A stretch of DNA of 64,000 nt from Hirsutella rhossiliensis (Eukaryota; Ascomycota; Sordariomycetes; Hypocreales; Ophiocordycipitaceae), in contig NW_025408679.1 of NCBI RefSeq assembly GCF_020360975.1, forward strand, positions 2,232,001 through 2,296,000, given 5' to 3'. A program made the translations under genes and the position numbers. Below are positions 11,063 to 21,231 of this stretch, one piece after another. The notes beneath the pieces were generated by a model. That model was given only the letters and a program-made list of their open reading frames with translations. It ran no database searches and was not told where the DNA came from. How positions within the stretch are numbered: the stretch's first letter is position 1; each line of letters begins with the position of its first letter.

Positions 11063-11560
11063 CTACTTCGTTACCCGCCGTCGCCTCATTTTTGTGTTGT
11101 CTTGCCGTTGAGTCGGGAGGTCGTCATCTGGTGTGTCTAGGGCGACTTGGTCCGTCGCCGCTGCTTGATCCATGCAGCTAAGCGGCCCGGAGGGCCAGGC
11201 TTATCGGGGTGGGCGTTGTGGAAGTGTTGTAGGGCTAGCGGAGCGTTTTGAAGTTACTCGCTAGATACCAATCTGGGTCCGGGTCCCAACCCTTCCAACT
11301 AACCTGGTATTGCAGCTTTCCCCTGGCAATCCTGGATGCAAGGACTTGGTCGATCTCCCACTCGGATTCCCCCTGTATGACTACCGGCGGGGGCGGTTCG
11401 TAGGTCTGTCCTGGTACCGGATCCGAGGGCGCTTTAAGTAGTCGGCTAGCGTTAATAACCCGGTGGATTTTCATCGTTGGTGGTAGGTCCAATTCGAAAG
11501 CGTTTGGCCCTTTGCCGATAAGACCCGAAACGGGCCTAGGTAGGGTTGATCAAGCCGTCA
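11063..11560 (-). pseudogene. Gypsy integrase C-terminus with chromodomain
   Basis: C-terminal targeting module of a chromovirus integrase. The chromodomain reads SEWEIDQVLASRIARGKLQYQVSWKGW (11240-11320 area), with the aromatic residues expected of a chromodomain, and is followed by ASNFK and an Ala/Pro-rich tail ending near 11063. Chromodomains of this type guide integration to heterochromatin. In this copy the frame is open from 11492 to about 11235 and then breaks. The matching region of the plus copy (55440-55859) carries one-base contractions in its G and C runs. Confidence 0.82.
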
Positions 11561-11564
11561 CTCG

Positions 11565-12660
11565 GGCGTCCCGTTGACCAGTGTCCCTTTTCAGGTATAC
11601 CAGGTCGCCTACCTCCCAGTCGACCTCCCTACGGCGTTTATCCGCCTGCCGCTTGTATTCCGCCTGCTTGGTGAGTAGGGTTTCCTCGCCCACCGGACCC
11701 CTCGGCGGCCCGGGAGGCGAACTGCTGCGCCGCTGTTCGCCCTAGCTGCTCTCTGGGGGGGGCCGTCGCTGTGGGTGGCGCCACGGACCAGTCGAACGAC
11801 ATTCGGGGTAAGTATCCCATCTCAAGCTCCGCAGGTGCTGACCGATGCTCTCGTGTGGGTGGGTTGAGTGTGCGAAATCCAAGCAGGGGAGCATTTCGGA
11901 CCAGTTATCCTGGTAGTAGTCTAGATAGGGACGGAGCTTTGTCTGTAGGAACTGGTTTATTATCTCGGTCTGACCGTCCGTCTGAGGATGTTCGGCCGTA
12001 GATAGCTTCATCTTCGTCCCCACGAGGCGACAAAGTTCGTTCCAAAGCTCGAAATAAACTGCGGCCCGCGATCTGACGTAATGGTCTCCGGTGCGCCGTA
12101 GGTCCTCCAGATATGCTCGTAGAAAAGCCAGGCCATATCCTGCGCGGTACAGGTCGTATATGTCGGTAGGGAGAACGTCCTCTTGCTCAACCGACAGACC
12201 GTAACGAAGACCGCCGTATACCCCTTCTTGTCTCGTGGCATTGTCTTAAAGTCCATAGAGATGTGCTGCCAGGGGCGCTCCGGAATTGGCAGTGGCTGGA
12301 GTAGTCCCGCTGGTCGGAGGCGGGAGTCTTGGGACCGCTTGCAGTCCGCGCAGTTCGCGCAGTAACGGTCAATAAAACCTCCTATCCCGAGCCAGTAGTA
12401 CCGTCTCGTTAAGATCTTCCTCATCTTATTCCGGCCGGGATGTGCCTGACTTCGCGGACGGTGCGCCTCGTGACAAAGGGCAGTCCGTAGGTTCGCCTCG
12501 TCGGGGACGACTAGTCGTCCATCGTAACAGAGGAGGCCACTCTGGACTTGGAACCGGGAGTCTGGTATCTCTGCTTGCTCCTTTCGGAGCGTAGCGAGGG
12601 TGAAGCCCGGTTTGCCTGGAGGATCGCTTCGATAAGCTCGAATCCTTCCAGTAGGCACCC
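11565..12660 (-). pseudogene. Gypsy integrase catalytic part
   Basis: Integrase of the minus-strand chromodomain gypsy. The HHCC zinc-binding segment (CHEAHRPRSQAHPGRNKM ... CANCADCKRSQ) is followed by the rve core with the DFKTM, TSDRGPQF and QTDGQTE catalytic blocks. A linker with WARETLLTKQAEYKRQADKRR follows. The order and the sequence are the same as in the plus copy at 54144-55374. Frame breaks occur near 12010 and 11740. Confidence 0.88.
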
Positions 12661-13400
12661 ATCTCTAGAGTTTGGGGTCTCGGCTTGTCTTGCGGAACCG
12701 GGGGTATATGGCAATAGTAGGGTCGTCTCCGCCTGCGGCGCCTGCGGCTATAGCAGCCCCTCCCGTCGTGCCCCCTGCAAACTGAGTTGCTGGGATTAGG
12801 ATCTGCGAGCGGTTCAACTCCTTGAGCGCCTTCTGTAACTGCACGTCCTGGGCCTTGCGGGAAAGAGCGTCGGCGACGACGTTTTGCTTGCCCGGGCGAT
12901 AGTGGATTTCGAATCCAACCATAGCAAGGGTCTCGATCCATCGAGCTTGCCGTGCGTTTAGCATCCTCTTTGTAGCGAAGTACTGGAGGGCTTGGTGGTC
13001 GGTGAAGATCTTGATGACTCCGGGAGCGACTAGGGATACAAGGGCATCCATTCCTTCAGGCACACGATAATAGCCAGGAGCTCCTTATCGTGTATCTCAT
13101 AGTTACACTCCGCTGCGTTCATCGTTTTCGTAAGGAACGAGACCGGGTGCCATTGTCCATCGTCCGCTAGTTGTGAGAGCACGCCCGCGATAACCCCATC
13201 CGACGCGTCAGTCTCTAGCTTCGTCTCGCGGTCCTCTATGAAGTGGACGAGGACTGGCGCGGTAGTTAGAGCTGTCTTTAGGGTCTCGAAGGCCTCAAGG
13301 CACCGGTCGTCGAAATCCCACCTACTCTCCCTGTCAAGCGGTTTAGGGTCGGCAGATTCTACCGTAGTTACGGATAAACCGACGGTAGAAGTTGCAGAAT
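12661..13400 (-). pseudogene. Gypsy RNase H part
   Basis: Reverse-transcriptase-associated RNase H. Landmarks are TDASDGVIAGVLSQL, PVSFLTKTMNAAE, the EIHDKELLAII block, and the FTDHQALQYFATKRML and HYRPGKQNVVADALSR motifs. It degrades the RNA strand during reverse transcription. The frame is interrupted near 13063 and again upstream. Confidence 0.85.
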
Positions 13401-14491
13401 CCGAGGAAGGACTGCAGCTCTTTTTGCATCGTGGGTCTGCCAGGTCAGGATAGCCGAGACTTTCCTAGGGTCGACGGAGATACCATCCGTACTAATAATA
13501 AACCCAAGGAAATCCGTCTTTGTGACACCGAATTCGCATTTCTTGATGTCTACTTGAAGACCCGCTTCCCGAAGTCGCTCTAGAACGAGCCGTACGTGTC
13601 GCATATGTTCCTTCTTATCTTCGGAGAACACGAGGATATCATCGAGGTAGGCCGTACAGAAAGAGTCGAGGTAGTCCCAAAGGGTCGTGTTAATAAACCG
13701 TTGGAACGTACTAGGCCCGTTGCATAACCCGAAGGGAAGGACCTTGTAGTGGAACTGGCCGTAACGCGTGCGGAAGGCGGTTAGTTCGACTGAATCCGGT
13801 TCGAGCCGGATCCGGTGGAACGCCTGCCTAATATCTAGCTTCGTAAATATCTTCGCCTTCGCAATGCGGTCTAGGGTCTCGCTAATAAGAGGATAGGGTA
13901 CCGATCCTTCTTAGTTAGCTGATTGAGTTCCGGAAATCTACGCAAAAACGCAGCTTGCCATCCTTCTTTTTGCAAAACAGACAGGGATCCGAACTGTGCG
14001 CTGCTTGGCTCAATGAAGCCCTTCTGGAGACTATCCTGTAAATACTCCTTCATAGTCTCCAGCTGTTCGCGGTTAAGGCTGTACAATGGGTGCGTTCGTA
14101 ACGCAGCAGGCCCTGTTAGTTCGATCTTATGGTCTACCCCTGGGCGGGACGGAGGCATCCTATTGCTGTCCTCGCGGGAGAACACGTCGGCTAGGTCTGC
14201 GAGCTCTGGAGGTAGCTTTTCTGCGAGGAAACGGTCGTCCTCGTCCTGTTGGTTATCCTGCTCGCCCCTTTCCCCGAGCGCCTTATCGATCATGTGAAGG
14301 TTGAGGAAAGTCACATCTTCGTAGGCATGCCGATGGTCCTTCCTGCGACGGATACCTGCGTGGAATGCTGGTGCCGAAATCATCAGTATATCGAGATCCT
14401 GCGCCCTCCGTTGGTACCGTGGCCTGATATCCTTCTGGCAGGGTCTCTCCACTCGATGCCCGCCAGTGCTCGGTTCATCTTCCCAGGTCAT
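13368..14491 (-). pseudogene. Gypsy reverse transcriptase part
   Basis: RT domain of the minus-strand copy. Blocks seen are LYSLNREQLETMKEYL, the FCVDFRELNQLTKKDRYPI palm segment (interrupted here), FTKLDIRQAFHRIRLEPDS, and the catalytic YLDDILVFSEDKKEHM box, followed by ECEFGVTKTDFLGFIIS-type thumb sequence. It aligns base for base with 52450-53580 on the plus strand, apart mainly from one-base indels. Confidence 0.88.
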
Positions 14492-14853
14492 CCCCTCGAT
14501 GAGTAGAGTACCGTGGACGATGTTGCCGTGGGCCGATGGTGCTCGTGGCCCTGTTGGTTCCTGTATCGCGGGAGAGATCTGGATGATATGGGCCGCGCCG
14601 TCTTCTTCCTGGTCCTGTCTTTCTGCTTCTTCCCAAAGGTGGTCTCGCCGCTCTACGTCGGCCTGAACTCGTAGGGAAACTGGCTTCGGTACATAAGACG
14701 AGAAGCCTTAAGTGCAATATCCGGGATCCAGTCCCTCTGGGCTTCCAGCTCAGGAGGGAAGATAAGGCGACGACGGCGGCAGTCGAGACGGATATCGAAA
14801 TGGCTCAAGAACATAAGTCCTACGATCAGGTGGAAATCGTTCCTCGTCCCATG
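14475..14853 (-). pseudogene. Gypsy protease C-terminal part, element truncated here
   Basis: Contains RNDFHLIVGLMFLSHFDIRLDCRRRRLIFPPE, the C-terminal half of the retropepsin region (cited at 14760-14850). Homology with the plus copy (52065 onward) stops at about 14853. The catalytic DTGA motif, gag and the 5' LTR of this copy are therefore missing. Unrelated sequence that looks like a Crypton scrap follows. Confidence 0.8.
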
Positions 14854-15005
14854 AAGATTGCAGGGCGCGCATGCGGGCTTGCCTTCCATTCTTCCTGCTT
14901 GGGACGATAATTTCGCTTCGTATTCTTCGGCTGGGTGTTCTCCAGATCTAACAGGTAGTGCTCAATGGCCGCCCTGACCCGGGGATCCTCTATCGCGTTC
15001 GACAT
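14854..15005 (-). pseudogene. Probable Crypton-type tyrosine recombinase, N-terminal scrap
   Basis: From the ATG at about 15005 the minus strand reads MSNAIEDPRVRAAIEHY, then a segment with NTKRNYRPKQEEWK. The pattern 'short helix, N-T-x-x-x-Y-x-P-K-Q-x-E-W' resembles the N-terminal core-binding (SAM-like) domain of fungal Crypton-type recombinases. Only about 50 codons remain before the gypsy boundary, and the catalytic R-H-R-Y part is absent. The identification rests on a short motif and is tentative. Confidence 0.45.
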
Positions 15006-15317
15006 GGTGCAGGCGGTCGCCGTCGCGACGGTGGCAATGGAGGAGGTGGAGGAGGTGGGAGGAGGGAGGTGGAGCGCAACGCGCGTGAGCGAGACCGAAA
15101 TCGAAGGTCTCGCGCAGGGCCCCGCGGGCGTGGACCTTCGATTTTGCCGTCCGATGGCGGTAATCCGACTAAGAAAACGCCAGCCCCGCAGGGCCGGGCC
15201 TTCGAAAACGACATGGTTTTGCGTGGGGCGGGGCGGTAATCCGATTACCGGATGACCGGTCAGCCGGCCCCGGGACCTGTGACACCAATTATTATCGGCG
15301 GCCATCTCTCCGAATTC
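15006..15317. other. GC- and GGAGG-rich spacer, no gene
   Basis: It contains a GGAGGTGGAGGAGGTGGGAGGAGGGAGG microsatellite-like tract (15040-15070) and GC-rich sequence with short palindromes (GGTAATCCGATTACC at 15235-15249). The long frames on both strands are composition artefacts. It may be the 5' flank of the Crypton-like scrap. Confidence 0.5.
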
Positions 15318-16363
15318 GATGGGCTCGAGCTTATCCAGAACAACTCCACACGCTGGAATTCGTGGTTTCATTCGATCACACGAGCGTTAAATGTTCGAGA
15401 ACGTTTGGAAATCTTCTCAGCTCGTCATGTACCAGGGAGAGGGTCTCAAGGGATTTCGAACTTCAAACTAGATGGACAGCACTGGTTCGAGCTTGAAAAG
15501 ATCGAGCTCGCACTAAAAGACTTCTTCGCGGCAACTATGCTTGCTGAAGGAAACAAGACATCCCTCGCTGACTGGTTTTCGACTTTGGACTGTCTTCTCC
15601 GCGAGATCAACGAGACGAAGGATCACTACCATGACATTCACGAGGAAGACGACGACGACAACTTCACGTGGAGGTATCTCCAAGGTTGTGCAGATGCTGC
15701 GTGGTCAAAGTGCGAGGAGTATTACAGCAACCGACAACGGAATTGGCAACATCGATTTCCTGAAGATACTGATCTTCCGCCAGCGTATTACGCAGCTCAA
15801 GTACTCAATCCGTATCGAAAGTGGGCATGGTTCAGGCAAGAATGGGTTCTTCAGGGCGACGAAGGAAGACAGAAGTGGTATGAAAGCGCACAGCTGGCGG
15901 TGAAGCAGCTCTGGGAGACAGAGTATAAGGAAAGTACCCTGTTGAGGCGCTACCACCTCCAGTCAGGAAGGACAAGGATCCAGACCCAGCATTCGATCGG
16001 CAGAGGGAACATAAGCGCATTCGCATAGACGGCCCGGCTGCTGCCACCGATCTGTATGAGCAGTATATTTCGACCGACCGGCTGCATGACGAGGAGGCAG
16101 GTTGCGATGAGGCCATCGCCTATTGGCTATCCCGTTATGACTCGCAAGAGACCTCGCCCGCTTCGCTCTGGATCTATTTGCGGTTTCCAATGTCAGATGA
16201 GTGCGAACGGCTGTTTAGTAGCGCAAAGCTTGGTATAGTTGATCGTCGAGGTAGGCTTAAGGCAGATATCATAGAGGCTTGTGAGTGTCTACGTGCCTGG
16301 TATGGGAAGCCTCGGGCTGAGGATAGCGAAGATAGCGGGGATAGCGAGAATGAAAGCGAATAA
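15318..16363 (+). pseudogene. hAT transposase, 5'-truncated (second hAT family)
   Basis: Middle and C-terminal parts of a hAT transposase. NNSTRWNSWFHSI, ALKDFFAATMLAEGNKTSLADWF and YYAAQVLNPYRKW are followed, after a frameshift near 16000, by the dimerisation region with MSDECERLFSSAKLGIVDRRGRL and a final acidic tail ending at 16363. The catalytic N-terminal half and the BED finger are missing. It lies between the Crypton-like scrap and the copia remnant. It is a different family from the hAT at 8211-10460. Confidence 0.85.
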
Positions 16364-16429
16364 GCGATCAAGTTGACAGCTAGTAGCCAATACATTTCCT
16401 ATTTTTGCAACCCGCCTCATTCTGAGCGG

Positions 16430-16524
16430 TCTTGGCGGTATTACTGGTATTACCGGTAAGCCATACCGGTAAGGATATCAGCAGGTGGTATGGTATGGTA
16501 TAGAGGTCATACCATACCATACCG
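16430..16524. repeat. Palindromic TACCGG/GGTATGG repeats at hAT end
   Basis: Short repeats ACCGGTAAGCCATACCGGTAA, then GGTATGGTATGGTAT (16477-16499) facing CATACCATACCATACC (16508-16523), which form a hairpin. They sit between the hAT stop and the copia RT and are most simply the terminal region of that hAT element. Confidence 0.6.
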
Positions 16525-17313
16525 GACCATTCCGATCACTGATTGAGTCGTCGTAGAGAAATTCTGCCACGGTTTCCTTCGCAAATTGTGATTGATCAAT
16601 CATCAGCTTTCCATTGTGCCTTTGAATCCGAATTCCGAGAATGTTCTCTGCTTCTCCGAGGTCTTTCATCTCAAATCTTCCCTTCAGCTTTTCCTTGACC
16701 CGTTCAATGGCAACCTCGTCCCCCCCTGTAATCATAAAGTCATCCACGTGCACGCCGATGATTACCCCCGACTCTGTATGTCTGAATATTGTCGGATCCA
16801 CTGTCATCGGTGAGAAACCAATCTCCTTGAGATATTCTGATATTAGCAAATACCACATCCTTGCTGCTTGCTTCAATCCGTACAAACTCTTCAGGATCTG
16901 AACGTATTTCCCGAAATATTGCTGGAGCTCAGTTGGCACTTTCATGAAGATCCTTTCCTTTAGGTCTGCTGCAAGGAACGCAGCCACAGCATCCATCTGG
17001 TATACCTTCCAGCCTTTCTTCGCCGCTAAAGCTAGAATGATCCTCATCGCATCGAGCCGGATCGTGGGTGCGAAGGTTTCCTCGTAATTGATCCCGTGTT
17101 TCTGTGTGAACCTCTCGCGACTAGACGTGCTTTATACCGTAGTATCTTCCCTTCTTTGTCTTTCTTGTGATCAAACACAAGCTTGGCATCAACTACTTCT
17201 TCTCCGTGCACGTCAACTTCGTTGATTTCCTCCGAGAATGTCTGTCGTCGAATGAGATTCTGAACTTCCTCATCTATAGCTCCTACCCATTGATCCTTCT
17301 CACTGCCTTCCAT
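16525..17313 (-). pseudogene. Ty1/copia reverse transcriptase, truncated
   Basis: RT of a copia-type retrotransposon: KYKARLVARGS-like block (RYKARLVARGSH), WKVYQMDAVAAFLAADL, IFMKVP, KSLYGLKQAARMW, the catalytic HVDDFMI, and then LGIRIQR. The element is cut at about 16525, so the rest of RT and all of RNase H are missing. There is a frame break near 17050. The copia is on the minus strand, opposite to the adjoining hAT. Confidence 0.9.
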
Positions 17314-18860
17314 CGCCTGTCGGAAGGTAAGCTTTTCGGGTCGAAGTCGTACAGGTCTGTATTAGGCTGGAGAAGCGTCCTTGCTACCATGGCTCTTTCC
17401 TTCCTGCCACTCTCCCTCGCTTCTTCAGACGTTCTGCCATGCGCTGTTCTTCTCTTTGCCGCCATTCCAGCTCTGCTCGCTGCTTCTCTGCTCTTTTGAG
17501 TGCCACGGCCTCTCGTTGAATCTGGGATCTTGTTTTCGGCAGACTCCTTTCAGGAGAGGTTATATCCGCCTCCCTGTATTGACAATGATTGTGTCTCCTT
17601 GGAGCTCTTCCTCCGAATCTGCAGTGTCTTGGTCGGTCGGGTTCCCATCCGCTGCTTCTCCGGCATCCTCCCCAGCTTCTGTAGCTTCCTGGTCCGTAGT
17701 CCTATCCCCGACCGAATCTTCGGCATCAGAGTCATCATCAGTGAGCTCCCCTTGCTCCTTTTTCTCTTCCTTCTCATCGTCATACTGCGATTGTGATTCT
17801 TGGCTGATTTCATTGTCCATATACTTGCTCTCATCGAATTCCACGAATCGAACCTCGTGGACCTTCTTATCAGCTGGGTTCCAGACTAGATAGATTTTAT
17901 CTGTCTCCTCTTTGTATCCAACAAAACTCCTTGCCATGCTCTTTTCAGAAGCTTTGTTCTCTTTTCTTTGGGAATAAATACCCAGGCAGGACATCCGAAC
18001 ACTCTCAAGTGCCCTGATCTTGGCTTCTCTCCACGCCATAACTCCCATGGGCTTTTAGCCATTCCCTTGACAACTCCCCTATTTCTCAGATAGGCCGCTG
18101 TTGCATTCGAAAACTCCCAGTATGCTGCCGGGAGGTCCATTTCGTGACGCATAGCAGACCCCCTCTCTGATATGGTTCTCATGCTCCTCTCAGAGATACT
18201 ATTCCCCTCCGGGTGGTAGCCCACTGTTGGTTCGATCCGAATAGCTCTCCCGTGCAAAATACCTTCATTGCCTCGTTTAGAAACTCCTTTCCGCGATCAA
18301 AGCGCATCGCCTTGACCTTTTCGCCTTTTCCGTACTCGCGACACTCCGCCTCTGCAACAACTACCCAGGCTTTGATCTTGTCGGTAATTCTCGTTTTGTC
18401 TCTAGAGAAATAAACCCAAACTCGCCCGGTAGCCTGATCGGTGATTGTCAGCATGTACTTCATTCCTTGAAGTGATAGCTCAACTGGCCCCAAAGATCTA
18501 TATGGACTCTCTCCAGCTTTTCTGTCACCGCAGACATTGGCTCCTTGAGACTTTTCTTGTCATTTGGCCTCGGTGCAGCTTGAGCAGAATGACGGGCAGA
18601 ATGAGTTGTCTCCGAGATCATCCATTACGGCGTTCAGTTTGCCCTCCATATGCTTTCCAGGGTGTCCCAGCCTAGCATGTAGTAGTCTTTCAGGCATCTT
18701 CAGGATTGACTTCAGCGCTACCCCGTTATCGCCACCCTTTTCTTGGATTGTATGGGCTCGGTGCCCTCTTGTCTGGCTCAAGCGCCACACCTTTTATGTC
18801 TGTGGCCAAACAGCACCTCCTCCTGATTTCTTGTCACCGTGACTGTCTTCCCGGAGAGTC
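17314..18860 (-). pseudogene. Ty1/copia integrase and linker
   Basis: In order on the minus strand: the pre-integrase HHCC segment (LLHARLGHPGKHM ... CPSFCSSCTEAK), the integrase core (ITDQATGRVWVYF, RFDRGKEFLN, VGYHPEGNSISERSMRT), the GYKEETDKIYLVWNPADKKVHEVRFVEFDE block at about 17820-17920, and an acidic Ser/Glu/Asp-rich linker (17580-17800). The protein is spread over at least four frames. Its domain order (integrase before RT) is the defining mark of copia elements. Confidence 0.88.
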
Positions 18861-19660
18861 CACGACAATACATGCTCCCCTGTCTTCCAGTTCACCGACT
18901 GATAGCAGGCTGCTCGTCGCCTCCGGGATGTAGTGCACCCCACGTACTATTGTCGACCTTGCTCTTCCTTTCTGTGAGACGTAAAAGATCCTCACATCTC
19001 CTTTCCTCTTGAACGAACCTCGAGGCCGTCTGCAATCTCAACACTTGTCTTTGTAGGGGACAACTTTGAGATAAATTGGTCTTCCCTTGGGGTGATATGG
19101 ACGGAAGCACAGCTGTCGAGATACCATTGTGGAGGGGCTGTTACTTTTGTGTTCGGAAGCAAGTAGGTAGATCTCTCAGATTCACTACCACTGTCTTCAA
19201 GGATCCTGACCGCGTTTGCCTTTTCTTTGCTATCCATGGCCTCTCTCGCCTTCGCTTTTTCAGAGGCTAGCCAGGTCTTCCCTGCTTTGTTCGATATCGC
19301 GTATCGCTTAACGAGGGACTGATAAATTGCTCGTGGATCGGTGAGATGGTTGACTGAGTTCTTGTGGATCTGGTCAATACTCTGTCGTATTTTCATTCTC
19401 GCAAGAGAGACATTTTTAATGTCCGCAGCATTCTCTCCTGGCATTGATAAATCTGACGATTCCGCTGTTGCCATACCGGTGACGCAGCTCATAAGATCGT
19501 CACTCAACAAGTTATCTTCAAGATCCATCTTCCAGCTGTCAAAGGTCTCTTCCATCAAGGATGGTTCCTTTGTAGTCTTTCTTGCCCATAGTGCCGGGTC
19601 TTTGCTGTCAACCGTCGATTCTTGACGAAAAGTGTTCTCATATGCCGAGTTCAATCGTGC
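18861..19660 (-). pseudogene. Ty1/copia gag and protease
   Basis: A gag-like N-terminal part (TFDSWKMDLEDNLLSDDLM, IYQSLVKRYAISNKAGK) runs directly into the protease active site PPQWYLDSCASVHITP, where copia proteases usually read W-x-L-D-S-G-A-S-x-H. The residue after D-S is Cys instead of Gly, so this active site is atypical or mutated. No good ATG is visible at the 5' end. The frame that opens at 19654 begins at a TTG and continues upstream. Confidence 0.8.
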
Positions 19661-19800
19661 AGTGGAAGCAAAATAAAAGCAACCGGGTGCATAACCTGTT
19701 GCGATTGAACTTGCTTCTATTCAATTCTGTCTGACAGCTCTCAACATATATATACATAGTGGCACGTCCGTGCCACTATCCAGTGACTCACCACTTGTAA
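19661..19800. repeat. Copia leader / LTR remnant with hairpin
   Basis: On the minus strand the sequence AACAGGTTATGCACCCGG just upstream of gag looks like the usual copia leader around the primer-binding site. Further upstream is a 9-bp-stem hairpin AGTGGCACGTCCGTGCCACT (19758-19777). The LTR is cut at about 19800 by the gypsy fragment, so its full length is unknown. Confidence 0.45.
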
Positions 19801-20117
19801 GTGCTGCCTAAACATGTCTTGGTCCATGTCTCATACCAAGTCAACAGGGAGAAACTCTGGGCGATTGAAGCAATACTGGACTCGAAACGCACAAAACAGA
19901 AAGGCTTCCAGTACCATATACTATGGAGAGGCTTCGACCTTGAGCAGGCAACATGGGAACCACTACAGAACGTCGTCAACGCTCACATCGCCATCAGAGA
20001 CTTCGAGAAGCACAGCAAAACAAACCCAGACCCACGAAACAAGAAGTGCAAAATGCTCGCCTACAGGCTCAGCAAGACGTGGAAGAATCAGAAGCGATGG
20101 AGTAAGGGAGGCCCATG
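19801..20117 (+). pseudogene. Gypsy chromodomain C-terminal fragment
   Basis: The chromodomain (WAIEAILDSKRTKQKGFQYHILWRGF ... TWEPLQNV, cited at 19860-19975) and basic tail of a chromovirus integrase, running straight into the LTR at 20118. The LTR is the same as that at 6109-6272, so this is the missing 3' end type of the gypsy family at 3281-6272, in opposite orientation and without pol in front of it. The open frame starts abruptly at the copia boundary. Confidence 0.87.
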
Positions 20118-20280
20118 TGTGAGGGAACGATCATGTGACTTTCATACTTATGAAATGTCTCACTTTGATTCATGTAAATAGCGAAAGTCAGAGTCTTCCT
20201 TAGGAACCTCCTTCTCTCTTCGTAGACAATCACTTTACCCAAGTCGCACCCGACCTTGTTCGTGCACTTGTACCGTCACA
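20118..20280 (+). repeat. 3' LTR of the gypsy fragment
   Basis: 163 bp, TGTGAGGGAACG to TACCGTCACA. It is the reverse complement of 6109-6272. It follows the chromodomain tail directly. Confidence 0.88.
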
Positions 20281-21231
20281 AAGGTGCTACCGGTAATAAT
20301 AGCTGTATGCCTTGACTCGGAAGCACAATTTCTCGCGAAGGAGAGATCAAAAGTGGGCATAGAAGTGAATAAAGGGACTTTTCATAGGTAGATTCCCAGA
20401 TGATCTGATAGTCTGTGATTTCCATGTGTTCTTTATCCGTCTAACCCTCCCTTTATATCCTCTATGCCTTCCCTAAGTTAATATCCCGTTTTCAGGTATA
20501 GTATACATTCTATCAGGAAGAGGGCACTTCTTGCCTCTTACTGAAGGCCACGTAAGTCATCTATGTCAGCACATTCAGCTCGATCTCCTGATCAATAGCT
20601 TTGCAAGCTATTAGGTCGATAGTTTAATCTCTTGAGGTCCCCGAGCCAGTAAAAGTTATGCCGGACTCCTCAAAGGGTCCCCGTTCGAATAGGAGATCCT
20701 CCGGACCCCTCAGTGGTCTAGGAAGAAGAAACAACAGTCTGCAGACTTCCCTTCTTACCTGGTTTCAAGCTGTATTATCTAGAGAGACCTAGAGACCTCA
20801 ACTCGTTCGGACCTTCTTCTCGACACAATTTGCACAAACCAGGCAAGAGTAGTATCACATCGTCAGATTAGATTATAGCCCAAAAAAGGCGCAAGAAGTT
20901 GCACGATCGAGTCACCGAAGAATTATCTCTTTTGGGTGTTGTGTACCGGTACGGGGCTTGAGGACGTGATGGTTTTAAGATTTTAATACTAAAGTTGCAG
21001 CTTACAGTCCGCCCCAGAATTGGGAAAAGATATCATTTTACGTTGCTAGAGGCAGCAGCATATAATAGCAGCAGGCTCCATAAGACTAATGCATCTGCTT
21101 CAAGCCATATATTGATGCGAGAGGTATGATAAATGTGCGATGCGCAATTGCTGCAAAAGGCGATGCAGGTATACTACAGTGGGGTGTAGCCTGATGTGAC
21201 GCATGCGGTGGCCGGTATTTTTTTGGTGCGG
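20281..21231. other. Region with no recognised gene
   Basis: About 950 bases without a supported coding region on either strand. It holds a small hairpin AATAGCTTTGCAAGCTATT (20594-20612) and otherwise looks like old non-coding transposon or intergenic DNA. It is the downstream side of the first secreted-protein gene. Confidence 0.5.

Noticed and set aside
15036..15080. GGAGGTGGAGG tract as a regulatory or CRISPR-like repeat
   Set aside because: It is a simple purine microsatellite with no spacers and no genes to control.
14854..15371. Starship-type captain (DUF3435) recombinase
   Set aside because: Only about 50 residues with a Crypton-like N-terminal motif are present; there is no catalytic domain, and no cargo-sized element is attached.
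20281..21231. Possible tRNA or other RNA gene in the gene-free interval
   Set aside because: No cloverleaf with matching A and B boxes was found by eye; the palindrome at 20594 is too short to support an RNA gene.
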